Positions 10,817-21,329 of a stretch of DNA of 64,000 nucleotides are shown in pieces. The notes below the pieces were generated by a model that saw only the letters and a program-made list of their open reading frames with translations, did not search any database and was not told where the DNA came from. Source of the DNA: Haemaphysalis longicornis (lineage: Eukaryota > Arthropoda > Arachnida > Ixodida > Ixodidae). Location: contig CM023448.1 in the NCBI GenBank assembly GCA_013339765.2, positions 281,477,717 to 281,541,716 of the forward strand. Reading direction: 5' to 3'. The position numbers and the translations under genes were made by a program. Position 1 is the stretch's first letter; each line of letters begins with the position of its first letter.

Positions 10817-11280
10817 CAGGGGAGTCGCAGACCACGCGTACCGACGATGGGGAAGAAAGATTTTTCACAGTTCAGTCCAAGAGGGCAACACTGGGAGCTT
10901 ATTCTCACCCTCGGAGCGCCCGCGCGCAGTCCCTGGGTCGAGGGTGAGCGAAGCTAAAGTTTGCCGGGCGAGGGCAGCGCTGACATTCTATCGCGAAGCG
11001 GCGTCCTTTTCGTTTCGGGGGGTGTGAGGGGCGTTCCCACCGCCCTTTGTACGTGCTGGCTGGCTCGTGCAGCCGGCGGTCGCTTTGTTCGCATTCCGGA
11101 GTAGGGGGGACGGGTACTTCGAGTGGTCGGGGAAGGCGGAAATTGATCCGGGAGTGCGACAGCGTTCACAGCGAGCTAGCTGCACGTGCGGTTGTAAGAC
11201 GGACCGCGCGGGCCGGCGGGCGTCTCCCTCGGATCGGGTGCGCGGGGCGAAAGAGCGGACGCTCCCGCAGTCGTTTCGCG
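10817..11280. promoter_or_regulatory. GC-rich spacer between two divergent THAP exons
   Basis: About 460 bp, rich in CpG, separates the minus-strand THAP start (10780) from the plus-strand ATG (11281). The position and composition suggest a shared bidirectional promoter and 5' UTRs. No TATA box or named site was identified, so this is inference from layout. Confidence 0.35.
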
Positions 11281-11428
11281 ATGTCTAAGGTGGTAAAACT
11301 GAAAGCCAAGCAAACCCCTGATATTGTTGCATGGTCAGCTGCCACGGCATTAACAAGAAGGCGAAAGAAAAGAATCCATCCATTAAATTCAACGAATTCC
11401 CGGCGAAAGCGCGCCAAAAGGAAAGACG
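11281..11428 (+). CDS. THAP-like protein, first coding exon (one-base frame break)
   Basis: The ATG at 11281 opens MSKVVKLKAKQTPD. In the next frame the sequence reads CCMVSCHG (C-X3-C), then a Lys-rich stretch, IKFNEFPAK and RQKERR, up to a good donor (CG|GTAAGC, exon end 11428). C-x-V-x-C...F-FP-x-R is the N-terminal half of a THAP zinc finger; the W and C-X2-HF half would come from the next exon. A single-base deletion near 11320 would join the two frames. Whether it is real decay or an assembly error cannot be told here. It lies head to head with the 10455-10780 THAP exon. No downstream exon was identified. Confidence 0.5.
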
Positions 11429-12528
11429 GTAAGCATGGATCACTGTGGTTCGAAAGGTGAAATAAATTGGCCCATTTTTGTTTGTATGTGTGCACTTTCA
11501 GTTTACATTTCCCGGATTTGAAAATGCGAACTAGTGTTCTAACGAGTCCTCCCCTCTACTATTTTTTTTAAATGCGTGCTGCCATTGATTGTTTTCCGCT
11601 ATAATAAATTAACTTGGGATTTGTTTAGCTGGTGCCGTTCGATACCGTCCATATATGGTACAATAGGTTCATATTTTGCATGGGTGAAAAAGAAAAATAG
11701 TTTCTAGCAATTTGACTGGCTGTAGTAGCTCCGTTCATTCTTGTTATTATAATTTGTGTTCTCGACGGGACTGCGTGTGTTCGTTTTTTTTTTTTTTTTT
11801 TGGTTTCTCCCACATTTACAAATACTGGTAATTAAAAGAGTTATACACCAAATTCTACGTATTAATAGTAATTAAAAGTTATACACCACAAGCTGTTCTG
11901 TTGTTTCCGCGAACTGTCACTCTAACCCATAGTTGTACTCCAAGCAGGTGACAAACATTGCGAACAAAAATTCCATCAGGGACAACTGAAATGGAAATGC
12001 GGCGCTGTGTAGCGCACCCCTTAATTAGCCTGTGCCTTTTTAATGCATTTTTATAAGATGCAGCTGATTGTTTCAAGAGTAAGAAATAACCTATTAACCA
12101 TAATCAATCACGTTTATCTTATATTTCTTGCAAGCCTCAGTGTTGCTGCAGTCCATAAAATCCGCATGTCCGAAGCGCGAACACGCGAAGGAAGTAACAA
12201 ACAAAAGAAAACTACGCTATGACAAGCTGAACAGCTGTCGCCTTGCAGACGAAAAGACAGCAGCCGCCGAACAACGCGCTTCCCCCCTTGAAAGCAGACG
12301 ACAAGACAAACGCCGACAAAAATGAACTCACTATATACTTTACGTTTAAACCGAACTTTCTGGACATGTGCTGACGCGTACAGTTTCATAAGTCGAAAGA
12401 AAATTTTACCCAGCCCTCTTCCTAGCGCGAGAAATGCAGCACGCGCGCAGCGAAAAAAGCACGTGCCGAAGCGGCGGCCGGCCCGGCGTACTCCCGCGGA
12501 AGGTCCCTGAAATTACTAAGGTAGCGCC
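11429..12528. other. Non-coding, probable intron of the plus-strand THAP gene
   Basis: AT-rich to about 12100, with a T-run at 11785-11802. From 12130 it is more GC-rich. No second THAP half was seen. The block before 12528 (AATTACTAAGGTAGCGCC) recurs inverted at 16233-16256. Confidence 0.3.
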
Positions 12529-12896
12529 ATCTTTAGATGGTGGCGGTGGTGGTGGTGGTGATGTTTATTGACGGGTGGACCTAGCCTTGCGTGATATGCC
12601 GGCAATTGCTCACCCGATCAGCACCTTTTTACCGCTTTGCGCGGGAATTCACCATGACTCGCTGAGGCTTGTGGCGCGTAAAAATTGCAGGATCAAACGA
12701 AAGATGTCCCTCCACGTGATCCAATGGCCTTCCGGGAAAATTAAATCGTTCAAAGAGGCATGCGGAGCGGCTATCCTTCGAAGTTCTTTAAACAAAGCTA
12801 ACCGCTCCTCCGCATGTCCTCGGCAGTCCATAATAAAATGACCGATGTCGCCTGTAGCACCACACATTTGATTTGAAAAAGATCAAATCTTTAGAT
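12529..12896 (-). mobile_element. 5'-truncated LINE insertion with 10-bp target duplication
   Basis: The target site ATCTTTAGAT is present at 12529-12538 and 12887-12896. Between them the minus strand encodes a LINE ORF2 C-terminus (12649-12867) with MCGATGDIGHFIMDC and a terminal Leu-rich segment, then a short 3' end with AATAAACATCACCACC and a CAC-rich tail (12540-12561). The intact duplication makes this a comparatively recent, heavily 5'-truncated insertion. Confidence 0.75.
12649..12867 (-). CDS. C-terminal fragment of LINE reverse transcriptase ORF2
   Basis: About 70 codons in an open frame. C-X2-C...H-X4-C (CGATGDIGHFIMDC, with an upstream Asn in place of the first Cys) is the zinc-knuckle-like end of LINE ORF2 proteins. 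It is followed by EERLALFKELRR and RDIFRLILQFLRAT before the stop at SW. RT and endonuclease domains are absent because the copy is 5'-truncated. Not functional alone. Confidence 0.65.
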   Translation of the reverse strand: MCGATGDIGHFIMDCRGHAEERLALFKELRRIAAPHASLNDLIFPEGHWITWRDIFRLILQFLRATSLSESW

Positions 12897-13194
12897 CTCG
12901 CCGCCTTTCGCCCTCGCTCGCGCTCCTTTCCTCCTCCGTTTTTTGCCATTTTCTTTTCCGCCGGCGAACGCCGCGCGCCATTGGCCAACGGCCAGTGACG
13001 CAGTACCTCGTCCCGGCGTTGTTTGTTTTTTCTTCTCTTCGCCGCCACTGTCCATTTAAATTCGCCATTTTAGGCTCAGCTGCCTCGGAGCAGGCCTTAT
13101 CGAAGCCGCCAGCGTATAATAACCGATAACAACCGAAGAGTCAGCTGCTCGTTCCAAACAAGTGTTGCGTCGGCGTCACTTTATGTAGCTTCGC
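12897..13194 (+). promoter_or_regulatory. GC-rich upstream region of a THAP-like start
   Basis: GC-rich sequence rich in CCGCC and CTCGC, continuing into an ATG at 13196 that opens a THAP-like N-terminus. Promoter or 5' UTR is inferred from position only. Confidence 0.2.
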
Positions 13195-13195
13195 G

Positions 13196-13234
13196 ATGCC
13201 GAGTTGTGCCTTCGGCTGCTCGAATAAGGTCACT
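13196..13234 (+). CDS. Possible THAP N-terminal exon (MPSCAFGCSNK)
   Basis: The start reads MPSCAFGCSNK, the classic opening of THAP domains (M-P-x-C-X3-C-x-N). The following codons do not continue the domain: no FP or W motif appears. A candidate donor AAG|GTCACT lies right after SNK at about 13228. Either this is a very short first exon with a weak donor or a truncated pseudogene. It would be the third THAP start within 3 kb. Chance is possible because the motif is short. Confidence 0.35.
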
Positions 13235-13904
13235 GCCAGCTCGGCTGTAGCAAGCTGTAATTTATCAAAGCCCACACATGAATCAATGTTAGCTGTACAG
13301 CATAAAAATGATTCACAATTGCGCTTGTTAGCGCGCTTCTGGCCTTGGAATACGGTAGTTATTATAGAACTGGGCACTACAGCTAATTGTAAGCTGAGCG
13401 CATACTCGAAGTAATTGTGAACGCCAATCGCACGAACATTGGTATGCCACGGACGCACTGCCAAAAGTACAGCCGTCATGGGCGAGGCCAACGAGGAGAC
13501 GCGAGAACTTTGACCCTGACAGCAGCCTATAACGACGTGAAGGTGACATATATTTTTCAACAGCGTCAAAGAACCGGAAAGTGCACGGAATAAAGGTGGC
13601 ATGAATGTCAGTAGCTAATGCGGGACGCGTACTGAGCGCTAACGCAAAAAAAATTTCCCCGAGGGGGAGAATGTGAAAGTGCGAATGCACGGTTGTCGGC
13701 CCGCTTGCGGCGCTTGCGCTCGGCCCCCGCAGCCCACCGCCTCGCCGCCTTCTCTTCCATCTCTTCCATCGGGTTTGTAGTATCACGTGTACACCACGCA
13801 GTTATCAAGCCGCTATAACGCCGCTGAGTCGCCAACGCACGCCGCTGACGACGTAGTTTGAATGCGTTAAAGATATAATGCGCGTCACTAACACTGATAT
13901 CAGA
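13235..13904. other. Non-coding, nothing recognised
   Basis: Open frames exist on both strands (for example 13141-13786 minus), but none shows a known domain or both splice borders. Confidence 0.3.
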
Positions 13905-14050
13905 GTCGCGTCCGTGGCTTGGTCGGTAGAGCGTCGCGCTGCGGCCGCAAAGTCCTCGGATCGAAACCTGGCGCCGGATGCTGTTTCTTTTTTAAATATA
14001 GAGGAGCACTGCGGACGCCGACGCCGCCGCCGCCGCCGCCGGCGGTGGAT
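13905..14050 (+). repeat. tRNA-derived SINE (same family as 8280-8465)
   Basis: A-box-like GTGGCTTGGTCGGTAGAGC at about 13913-13932 and B box GGATCGAAACC at 13958-13968, then CTGGCGCCGGA, a T-rich stretch and GCGGACGCCGACGCC. It ends in a (CCG)n run. Confidence 0.65.
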
Positions 14051-14052
14051 GG

Positions 14053-14100
14053 TTTGCGTTCGCTTATAAAGTGCATTCGCACTTTATAAGCGAACGCAAA
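14053..14100. repeat. Perfect 22-bp inverted repeat
   Basis: The arms at 14053-14074 and 14079-14100 are exact reverse complements with a 4-base loop (ATTC). The right arm leads directly into the duplicated block starting at 14090, so the hairpin may mark a rearrangement junction. Confidence 0.8.
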
Positions 14101-14583
14101 AAAGCCAGCGCAGCGCTCGAACTGCCGCGAACCAAGGTCACCGCGAACCATGCGCAAGCCCTCTGTGCAGCGCTTGCACGACCACAACTCACGCAAATGC
14201 AAGAACGGAATTACTGTAACAGAGCAATTTGAAACGTCCACGTTCCATCCTTTCGCGTTCACGAACTATCCTGAGCATGCCGCACACGTAAACAAACAAA
14301 GCGCTGTCCGTATGCGCCAGCGGCATCCATCCCGCAAATATCCCCTTCTACACAAAAATATACAACAAAACAGCCTCACTTAGGGCGTGTTGGTAATACG
14401 GGCTCTAGAAAGACTATGTAACGGATCAGTTTGAAACGTCCACGTTCGATCCCTTCGCGTTCACGAACTATCCTGAGCATGCCGCACACGTAAACAAACA
14501 CCGCGCTGTCCGTATGCGCCCGCGGCATCCACCCCGCAAATATCTCCTTCTAGACAAAAATATACATCAAAACAGCCTCACTA
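14090..14583. repeat. Duplicated 494-bp block, copy 1
   Basis: Nearly identical to 15501-15994, including the open frame ending near 14383. Within it a 202-bp unit is repeated almost twice (TTGAAACGTCCACGTTC at 14229 and 14431). The second unit has diverged from the first more than copy 1 has from copy 2, so the 202-bp repeat is older than the block duplication. Confidence 0.75.
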
Positions 14584-15500
14584 AGGGGCACTGACACAAA
14601 AATTTTGCATCTTGTTTTTTTGTTGCGATAGTACTAGTGACCTACTTATAACCTGTAGAAACCTCATTTGCTTCAGCGTGCGACGGTTGCTTAATTAGAG
14701 GCATTTTAATGCGGCCAGTCGCAGTTTCGGTTTCAGCGAGTGCCGCGAAACGATGATTTTGTGGATTTTGTGTGAACAAAGCTGACCACGTGACCGTCGG
14801 AGGGATATCGGGGATATCACAGAGCAGAGCCGCCGGAGCACTGTCGAATCCGCATCGCCGGCAGTTTCTGCGAATGCCCCACGTACTGATCTCGTGAGGT
14901 GCTTAATTAAAAAGCGACCGTGGATGTGACGCAGGCGCTGCGAGTGCAATGCTACCGCGGCTAAAGAACGACGCGCGACGCTCGAGACGGTGGGTGGCAA
15001 GACGCGCGCTGGGAGCAGCCGGCCGGTCTGCCTACATGTCCGCCTACAGATGTGTTGGTTTAGCACTGCGGCGGATATTCGAGTGCCGCTCTCGTAAGCG
15101 GTGCAGATGACAATTTTTAATGCAACCCACCATGCATCATTAACTCCTTTCTCAGTAAGCCACCATGGTAGGGACTTGGGGGCAATTTCGTGCAGCGGTA
15201 AAGCTATCACTCGAGCTACCTGCGCCGGCCTGGGCCACTTCGCGCCGTGGCCGCCGCTGCACAGCGACCGTCGCTAGCTTCATGGGCTTTTCCGTGCCCC
15301 GCAGTTATCAAGCGTATGTATCGCAACGCATCGACAATGGTAATAAACGACGTCACTACACTAACAGAGTCGCGTCCTGGAATGGCGTAGAGACGTCGGC
15401 TGCGCCGAGCCAGCCTGCCCGGATGCAGTTCTTAAATAAGACGGAATGCACGGCGCCTCCGCCGCCACTGAGGTTTCGGGTCGCTATACGTCTCGCAAAA
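14584..15500 (-). repeat. Interspersed repeat between the two block copies (MITE-like family)
   Basis: It starts AAGGGGCACTGACAC, a MITE-like end. The part at about 14815-15290 is a reverse-orientation relative of 43977-44560, where the family forms the core of a TTAA-flanked element; a third partial copy is at 48885-49018. Shared landmarks read in reverse include GGCCGGC...GCTACC and AGCTCGAG. The long minus frame 14695-15210 has no recognisable domain. Confidence 0.5.
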
Positions 15501-15994
15501 GCGAACGCAAAAAAGCCAGCGCAGCGCTCGAACTGCCGCGAACCAAGGTCACCGCGAACCATGCGCAAGCCCTCTGTGCAGCGCTTGCACGACCACAACT
15601 CACGCAAATGCAAGAACGGAATTACTGTAACAGAGCAATTTGAAACGTCCACGTTCCATCCTTTCGCGTTCACGAACTATCCTGAGCATGCCGCACACGT
15701 AAACAAACAAAGCGCTGTCCGTATGCGCCAGCGGCATCCATCCCGCAAATATCCCCTTCTACACAAAAATATACAACAAAACAGCCTCACTTAGGGCGTG
15801 TTGGTAATACGGCTCTAGAAATACTATGTAACAGAGCAGTTTGAAACGTCCACGTTCGATCCCTTCGCGTTCACGAACTATCCTGAGCATGCCGCACACG
15901 TAAACAAACACCGCGCTGTCCGTATGCGCCCGCGGCATCCACCCCGCAAATATCTCCTTCTAGACAAAAATATACATCAAAACAGCCTCACTTA
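15501..15994. repeat. Duplicated 494-bp block, copy 2
   Basis: Second copy of the 14090-14583 block in the same orientation, with a 201-bp internal period (TTGAAACG at 15640 and 15841). A plus-strand frame of 209 codons runs through it, but its second half is identical in both copies and carries no domain, so I do not call it coding. Confidence 0.75.
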
Positions 15995-16261
15995 ATGCGT
16001 GTTGGTAAAACGGGGCTCTAGAAATGCTATTAATGCTACGAAAGAGCGATTGCGGCGCGAAAACAAGAGCAAACTGTACGAAAAACTGCAGCGAGTGGCC
16101 CGAAGCGGTGCGAGGGCGTCTGCTCTGAGGAAGCCAACAAAAATGGCGGCCCCGCCGCGGAGTTAAAGGGACCGCGGCGCCGCAGGTGAGGGGAGAGAAA
16201 AAAGAGGAGGGCAGCGGAGAAGGAGGGAGCAGTTGGCGCTACCTTAGTAATTTTAGATTCA

Positions 16262-16490
16262 GCGTCTAAAGGTCCAACGAGACGAAAGGTCCAACGGTGG
16301 ATATTCTGTCTCGTTGGATCTTTCGTCTCGTTGGACATTCAGACTCGGTGGATCTTTCGTCTCGTTGGACATTCAGGCTCGATTGGACCTTCCGTCTCGT
16401 TGGATCTTTCGTCTCGTTGGACATTCAGGCTCGATTGGACCTTACGCGTCTCGGTGGATCTTTCGTCTCGTTGGACATTCAGGCTCTCAT
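16262..16490. repeat. 17-bp tandem array with inverted start (array 1)
   Basis: Units of about 17 bp alternate between CTCGTTGGAYCTTTCGT and CTCGTTGGACATTCAGG, giving a 34-36-bp higher-order period. At the left edge (16268-16295) two units are inverted relative to the rest, making a head-to-head dyad. All three plus frames are open because no unit contains a stop; this is a composition effect, not evidence of coding. A second array is at 41912-42135. Confidence 0.75.
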
Positions 16491-16918
16491 GTCCGGAACA
16501 CTCTAACGTTACCTTGAATTACCTCTACCGAAATATGGTTGTGGGACTTTCTGCATTTTCACATGCAATAACTTTTACACGATAATTTGAAGTGAAATGT
16601 ACGCCTGGCATCTCTGATTTCCGTAGTAAAATTTGAGTCTGCTTGCAACGCTATTGACGAAAGCGAGCTTGGTCGCGAATACGTTGCTGAGTGCCCAAAT
16701 AAGTCTCCAGTTTTTTCATTCGGACCTGTTTTATCATGTGTGAACTGTATGGGTGTTTCTCGTTTTTTTTTTTTTTTTTTTTTGGTGTGCGATTATATCA
16801 GCGATAAAATAATGTTCCCGAGCTTCATGCGCATTGCAGGCACGTGAGCGCTAAGCAAACAAGCAAACAGTCACGTGCTGTTCCATCCAAAAGAGGAGAG
16901 TGCTACGACAGTCGCCTG

Positions 16919-17329
16919 AGCCCTATTCGCACAGCCGTCACCTTCACCGTCACGGCACCATCAGGCCAAAAAACCGCGACAGAGACGTAAACGGAATAGC
17001 GTTCGTACTGGAGCTCTCCGTCAGAGTGCACCGTCGTCTACCTAGCGATCAGTTTAACGTTGAATTGAGCGTGATTAATCTGAAAAGTAAAGAAAATGGC
17101 TTAGATTTTTACGTGTGCTCCCTTCTCGCGAAATTTAGCCGTAAAAATGTGTTTTCTGATTGGCTGGTTTACCACAGGCGTGGTACCGTCGCGTTGACGA
17201 ACGGAAACTTAGAGCTCGGCTTCCCGTCACCGTTGCACCGTTTTCGGCGAAAAATCTCCCGAGAAAGCGTGGCCCATGACGGATGACGGTGACGTGACGG
17301 GGGGCAAAACGGCTATGTGAATGAGGGCT
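16919..17329. mobile_element. MITE-like element with about 20-bp inverted ends
   Basis: The left end starts AGCCCTATTCGCACAGCCGT. The right end in reverse reads AGCCCTCATTCACATAGCCG. Both are followed by CACC/GTGACGG-rich sequence that also pairs. About 411 bp, no transposase. A clear target duplication was not found, so the superfamily is unknown. Confidence 0.5.
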
Positions 17330-18104
17330 GACACTCACCGCGTACGCGCTCGAGTGTCCGTCAACTGCTCTCAGCCCGTAAGAAGCGGTCGATGCGGATG
17401 AGGGTTGTATATTCTCAGTTCGGTCTCATCAAGGCTCCAATTTGTTGTCATTTGTCATCCAGGATTTCGCATAATAATCAGTTATTGAGATAAAACATCC
17501 AACTTTAATATCTTCCTTTCTGGAAATTCGTTTAAATTTCGCGTCCACTTATACAAACGATGTTATTGTGCTTCACGCTGTCACAAGAGCAAACCCAAAT
17601 ACCAACTTCAAGCCTTGGAATGATCATACTGTTCACTTTTCAGACCTGGAAACTTCAAAAACCGTCTTCTTTTCATCGATTCCCTTTCCTCATCCGTCCG
17701 CAACACTAGAAATTTGGCTAGTCTTCTGTCCGATGCCCTCAGCAGCACAGACTCAGCACCAGGACATACAGGGTGTTACATTGATAAATGGAACACTTAA
17801 AAAAAAATTTCTGAGCGTATCGCTGCTCCGTTCGCGCTCAAACTTTCCACGAAGGTCACATTTTGTGGTCTATTTTGTCTGGCACTGGAAACAACGACAC
17901 CTTATATCACCTTTTATCCAACAAGCTACGTGTGCTGGAAACTAACAAGGAGGGTTTCTTCGTAGTTATGCCGGAAGTTCTTTTTGGTGAGAAGGCCTTG
18001 ATTTCCCTACACCCCCCCTAGGGGGTGTGTAGACCCCCCCCTAGTTTTTCTGGACACCCCCCCTTGAATCCCCAAATTTCACTCTTGTCAGTCCTTGTAT
18101 GGAC
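17330..18104. other. Non-coding, C-runs near 18011-18063
   Basis: No gene recognised. TACAGGGTGTTACA at 17767-17780 looks like a transposon end but has no partner. The C-rich blocks (CACCCCCCC repeats) resemble the degenerate ends of hAT elements. Confidence 0.25.
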
Positions 18105-18500
18105 CTTTTTCAGTATCGATCTGCGCATGCGCGGGCTGCCCGTCTGCTATTCTTGGCAGTAGCCTCGGGCAAAATAAACAAAAGTGCGCCCCCCGAGCTT
18201 GCTGTTAGCTTTGCGCGTATTTATTCCCTTTTTTTCGACAGCTCGTGGCAAGTTCGCATGTGCACACAAAAAAGGTTTTCAAAGGAAAGCGGCAAAGGGA
18301 TTTGAGGCTGACCACGCTGCGAGCACATCGCTACCAGCCAGGGAGTAGCGAAAATGAAAAAAAGAAAAAGTAATGGAAAGGGGGAGCTTCAACGGCGCAG
18401 ATTAGTCACGGAAACTTTCGCCTGCTACCGTAACATTCATATGAATGGTACGGGTGACGGGTGGGTGCGGGAGCAACTGCAGGACGAGAACATTTTGTGC
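18105..18500 (+). repeat. Interspersed repeat, inverted relative at 59985-60410
   Basis: Shared landmarks with the reverse complement of 59985-60410 are ATTCTTGGCAGTAGCCTCGGG, GAGGCTGACCACGCTGCGAGC and GATTAGTCACG. Similarity covers about 400 bp with many indels. No coding potential is recognised. Confidence 0.55.
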
Positions 18501-18712
18501 ACGAGTTCTCCGAAACCCAGATATTTTCGGGGGTGTGCCTTACTGCCATTTTTAATACGCCGAAGTGGAATACCACGCGGGGGACGCAGCAATTCCCCAC
18601 TCGCTTGAAGTGATTTTGGGAGTGACGTTGGGTGCCCATGGAAAATTGGTCCAATGGAGGCAGCGGAAACGCGAGTATGCAGGACAGTCCCACGGTCGAG
18701 GGAAGTTTACTT

Positions 18713-18812
18713 AACTAGTTAACCTAACCTAATTATTTAACTAATAATTTAACCTAATAATTTAACCTAATTATTTACCTTAATTAATTAACACTTAATT
18801 ATTTAACTAGTG
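18713..18812. repeat. Degenerate TTAACCTAA-type tandem repeat
   Basis: About 100 bp of AT-rich irregular repeats (TTAACCTAATAATTT and variants, with CCTAACCTAA once). It contains the complement of the arthropod telomere motif TTAGG but is not a clean telomeric array. It lies immediately before the Penelope RT fragment. Confidence 0.4.
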
Positions 18813-18883
18813 GGATAAAAAAAAACAGCTTTTCTAGTTTATGACCCCCCCCCCCTACAGAGCCATTGAGACACCCCCCCTTG

Positions 18884-19690
18884 ATTCGATGCCTGGGGAA
18901 ACCCCTGCCGGTAGAGAAAAACGTTACGAAAACTGATGTTGACTTGCTTTCAAGGAAAAAAGGAAGCTGCTCTCTGTTGACTGATATGAATTTGAGCAAA
19001 TTGGCTCAGGCAGTCAAGAGGGCCAACAAGCTTCACTTTGATGTTTTCTTTACCGCTAAAACGCACAAGCCTAGCATTCCTTTTCGTGTCATTGTTGCAG
19101 AACGAGACACGGGGCAATATTGTGTTTGTGGTTTTCTTCAGAAGTGTTTATCGGCTTTGCACGTGGAAGATCCTTTTCTTGTCCCCAATTCACTCGCGGT
19201 AGCGGAATATCTTAATATGCATACCATTTCAGATACCACTGCCATTAGCACTGATGTAGATGATTTGTTTTACTCGCTTGTTCATGTTAAGCTTTTGCCA
19301 GCTGCTAAAGAGTGTATTACTTTAGAGAAAGGTGAAATGGCTTTCAAGAATGCGAGCGGCATTGCCGTTCCGTCCTTCATGGAGCTATTGTGTTTTTATT
19401 TAAATTCTTTGGTAATATATCACGACGGTGAGGTAGGTGCTTGCGCAAAAGTCCGGTGTGTGTATTGGTTCACGAGTGGCCCCAATTCTAAACAATATCT
19501 TTCGTGCAAAAGTTGACCGCTTCCTTGAAAAGGATTTAAGCGGTATGGTGAAGAATGTTGTCAGTTATGTGGACGATTACTTGGTTATTTTCGACACAGC
19601 TTCCAGCCTCAGGTCCACGGTAGACATTTTAAAGGTTTTAAAGAAATGGCTCCTGGCCTTAAGGTGGCGGTCCCACTCGATCGGCCCGCG
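18884..19690 (+). mobile_element. Penelope-like element, reverse transcriptase fragment
   Basis: The plus strand encodes about 260 residues of a Penelope-type RT. Visible landmarks in order are FFTAKTHKPSIPFRVI, the segment around DVDDLFYS, GVCIGSRVAPIL and the catalytic SYVDDYLVIF. Penelope RTs copy RNA into DNA for insertion, and intact elements carry a GIY-YIG nuclease downstream. A frameshift near 19437 splits it into two frames (18866-19516 and 19437-19718). Similarity fades after FKEMAPGLK near 19650, before the usual link to the nuclease domain. Both the 5' leader and nuclease are missing here. Dead fragment. Confidence 0.75.
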
Positions 19691-19719
19691 CTGCCGGTTT
19701 TGGACGATGTTTGCGTAGG

Positions 19720-20840
19720 CGCTGTTGCGCCCCAGTTGGCACCACATTCATGGCTAATGTATCATTAGAAAGCAGAAGTCTTATAGATTCCGAACTCGCT
19801 TACCGGTCTATTCCAGCTAATTTGGCTTTAGAAGGAGAAGCCAATTTGCAGAGAGAAAAATTGTATTTTTGCTTTTTTTGCTTCGGGGCGGTGTAAGAAT
19901 TTGAGAAAACTATGCGACGTAATTACATGTAGTTTGGTATGTGCATAGAATAGATGTCTATGCAGTTAGTTACGTTTGGAAGTTCCGTTTCAGCGAATAG
20001 ATTTTGTTATACGGCCGTTTGAAAATAGCTAAAATAGTGCAACTTCACTCGCGCTAAACTTTTACATGGATTAATGCAGAGCAATGTGTTTTCGTGTGCG
20101 CGTTGCCAGCATATGTATTTGTATACTCCGAAATTTCGCTGAATTTCGTTCAGCGGTTTTAAAGTTATTTTGGTCTACATATGGCAGTTTACACGTACAC
20201 ATGGGTTTTCTGGTGTAACTTTTCTGCGTTGCTGCTGAAGACGAAGTTTCAATATTTTCACACATCAAACTTGAAGACCTCCTTTACTTAGTTACGTTCA
20301 ATGTTTGCGCTGTGATAAATAGAACACGTATAACTGTTACTGAAATTGGCTGATTTTCATCACGCCGCCGAAGGCGCTCAAACGCGCCCTATTTACGTAC
20401 ACACACGGAACTCCAAAAGTACGTTACATGGAATATACGTCGATGTCATATCTTTATAACATTACCAAGTAAATGTACAATTAACCCTTTTTTATTCCTG
20501 TAGCGACAATTTTACAGCCATAACAACGTTGCAGTTTTATTGCGGCGCCATCCAGTGTCGAAACTGTAAAGCTACTTTGTTACGTTTCAGCTTTCTGCTA
20601 CCGATGGCGCGGCCAAACGCACTATTCGAGGGAGCCTCAAGGCGGTACATTCAGGCTCCCAGACTTTTCGCCTCTTCTTTGTTCGTGGTGCCGATACTTC
20701 CGATACTCGTTCAGTTTTTGTCGCCACGCCGTGCGGTCTGTGCGAACTTCGGTGGTAGCAAAATTTGCTCGGTATACTCTGGGCATTCTGCACCGCCGTT
20801 GTCCGGTGGAGTACAGCGGTGCGACGTTTTGTGATCTGCG
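19720..20840. other. Non-coding, nothing recognised
   Basis: AT-rich to 20500, then GC-rich up to the small open frame at 20841. No exon with two splice sites was seen. Confidence 0.3.
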
Positions 20841-20942
20841 ATGGGTAACACCCGTAAAACGCCAAAACGTTTGATAAGGCGTAAAAATGCATCACAAAGT
20901 CGCCGAGCGCAAGCGAGAGGCGGCCGCAGCTTCCTCATGCAA
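20841..20942 (+). CDS. Possible short first exon, basic peptide
   Basis: The ATG at 20841 follows a GC-rich 200-bp region and opens a very basic peptide (MGNTRKTPKRLIRRKN, then SRRAQARGG). It runs to a donor-like CAA|GTAAGG at 20943. Composition suggests a nuclear or RNA/DNA-binding N-terminus. There is no known domain and no downstream exon was found, so this is a weak call. Confidence 0.25.
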
Positions 20943-21329
20943 GTAAGGATTTTCTTTTTGTGTTCATTGCACGCAATCTCGCGCTAACGCGCTGCGAGTG
21001 TTATTTCTGTTCAGCCTTTGTTGTGTTCTGGCAGAATATGAGGGTCCGCATGAGGGGTTCGCATGTGTTGGGGATGTGAAACAGCGCGCTTAGGTTCTTA
21101 CCACGATTTTGACCGGCGTGGGGCTGCTAGTTTTACCTTTCAATGCTAAAAGCTCTGGGTGGTTTGTTATTCGGAGCCTAGCCACCGCTTGCTGCCACCG
21201 CTTGCACTTTTATTCGCGGCCCCTTCCCATTGCATGTGGCCCGGCCACCAATGCCTGGCCGTAAAAATGCAGAAGGTAGCCATATATGGTTGGCGTCTCG
21301 CTGGCGTCGTGAAATCCCCCCCCTACCCG

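Noticed and set aside
15165..15794. 209-codon plus-strand frame
   Set aside because: Its second half is a duplicated non-coding block and its first half lies antisense to an interspersed repeat.
14090..15994. Repeats considered as a CRISPR-like array
   Set aside because: Units are 202 bp, only two per block, without uniform spacers; the DNA is eukaryotic.
16297..16585. Three overlapping frames encoding SRWTFRLVG-type repeats
   Set aside because: A 17-bp unit without stops keeps all frames open; there is no start context or conservation evidence.
17767..17780. TACAGGGTGTTACA as a transposon end
   Set aside because: No inverted partner or target duplication within several kb.
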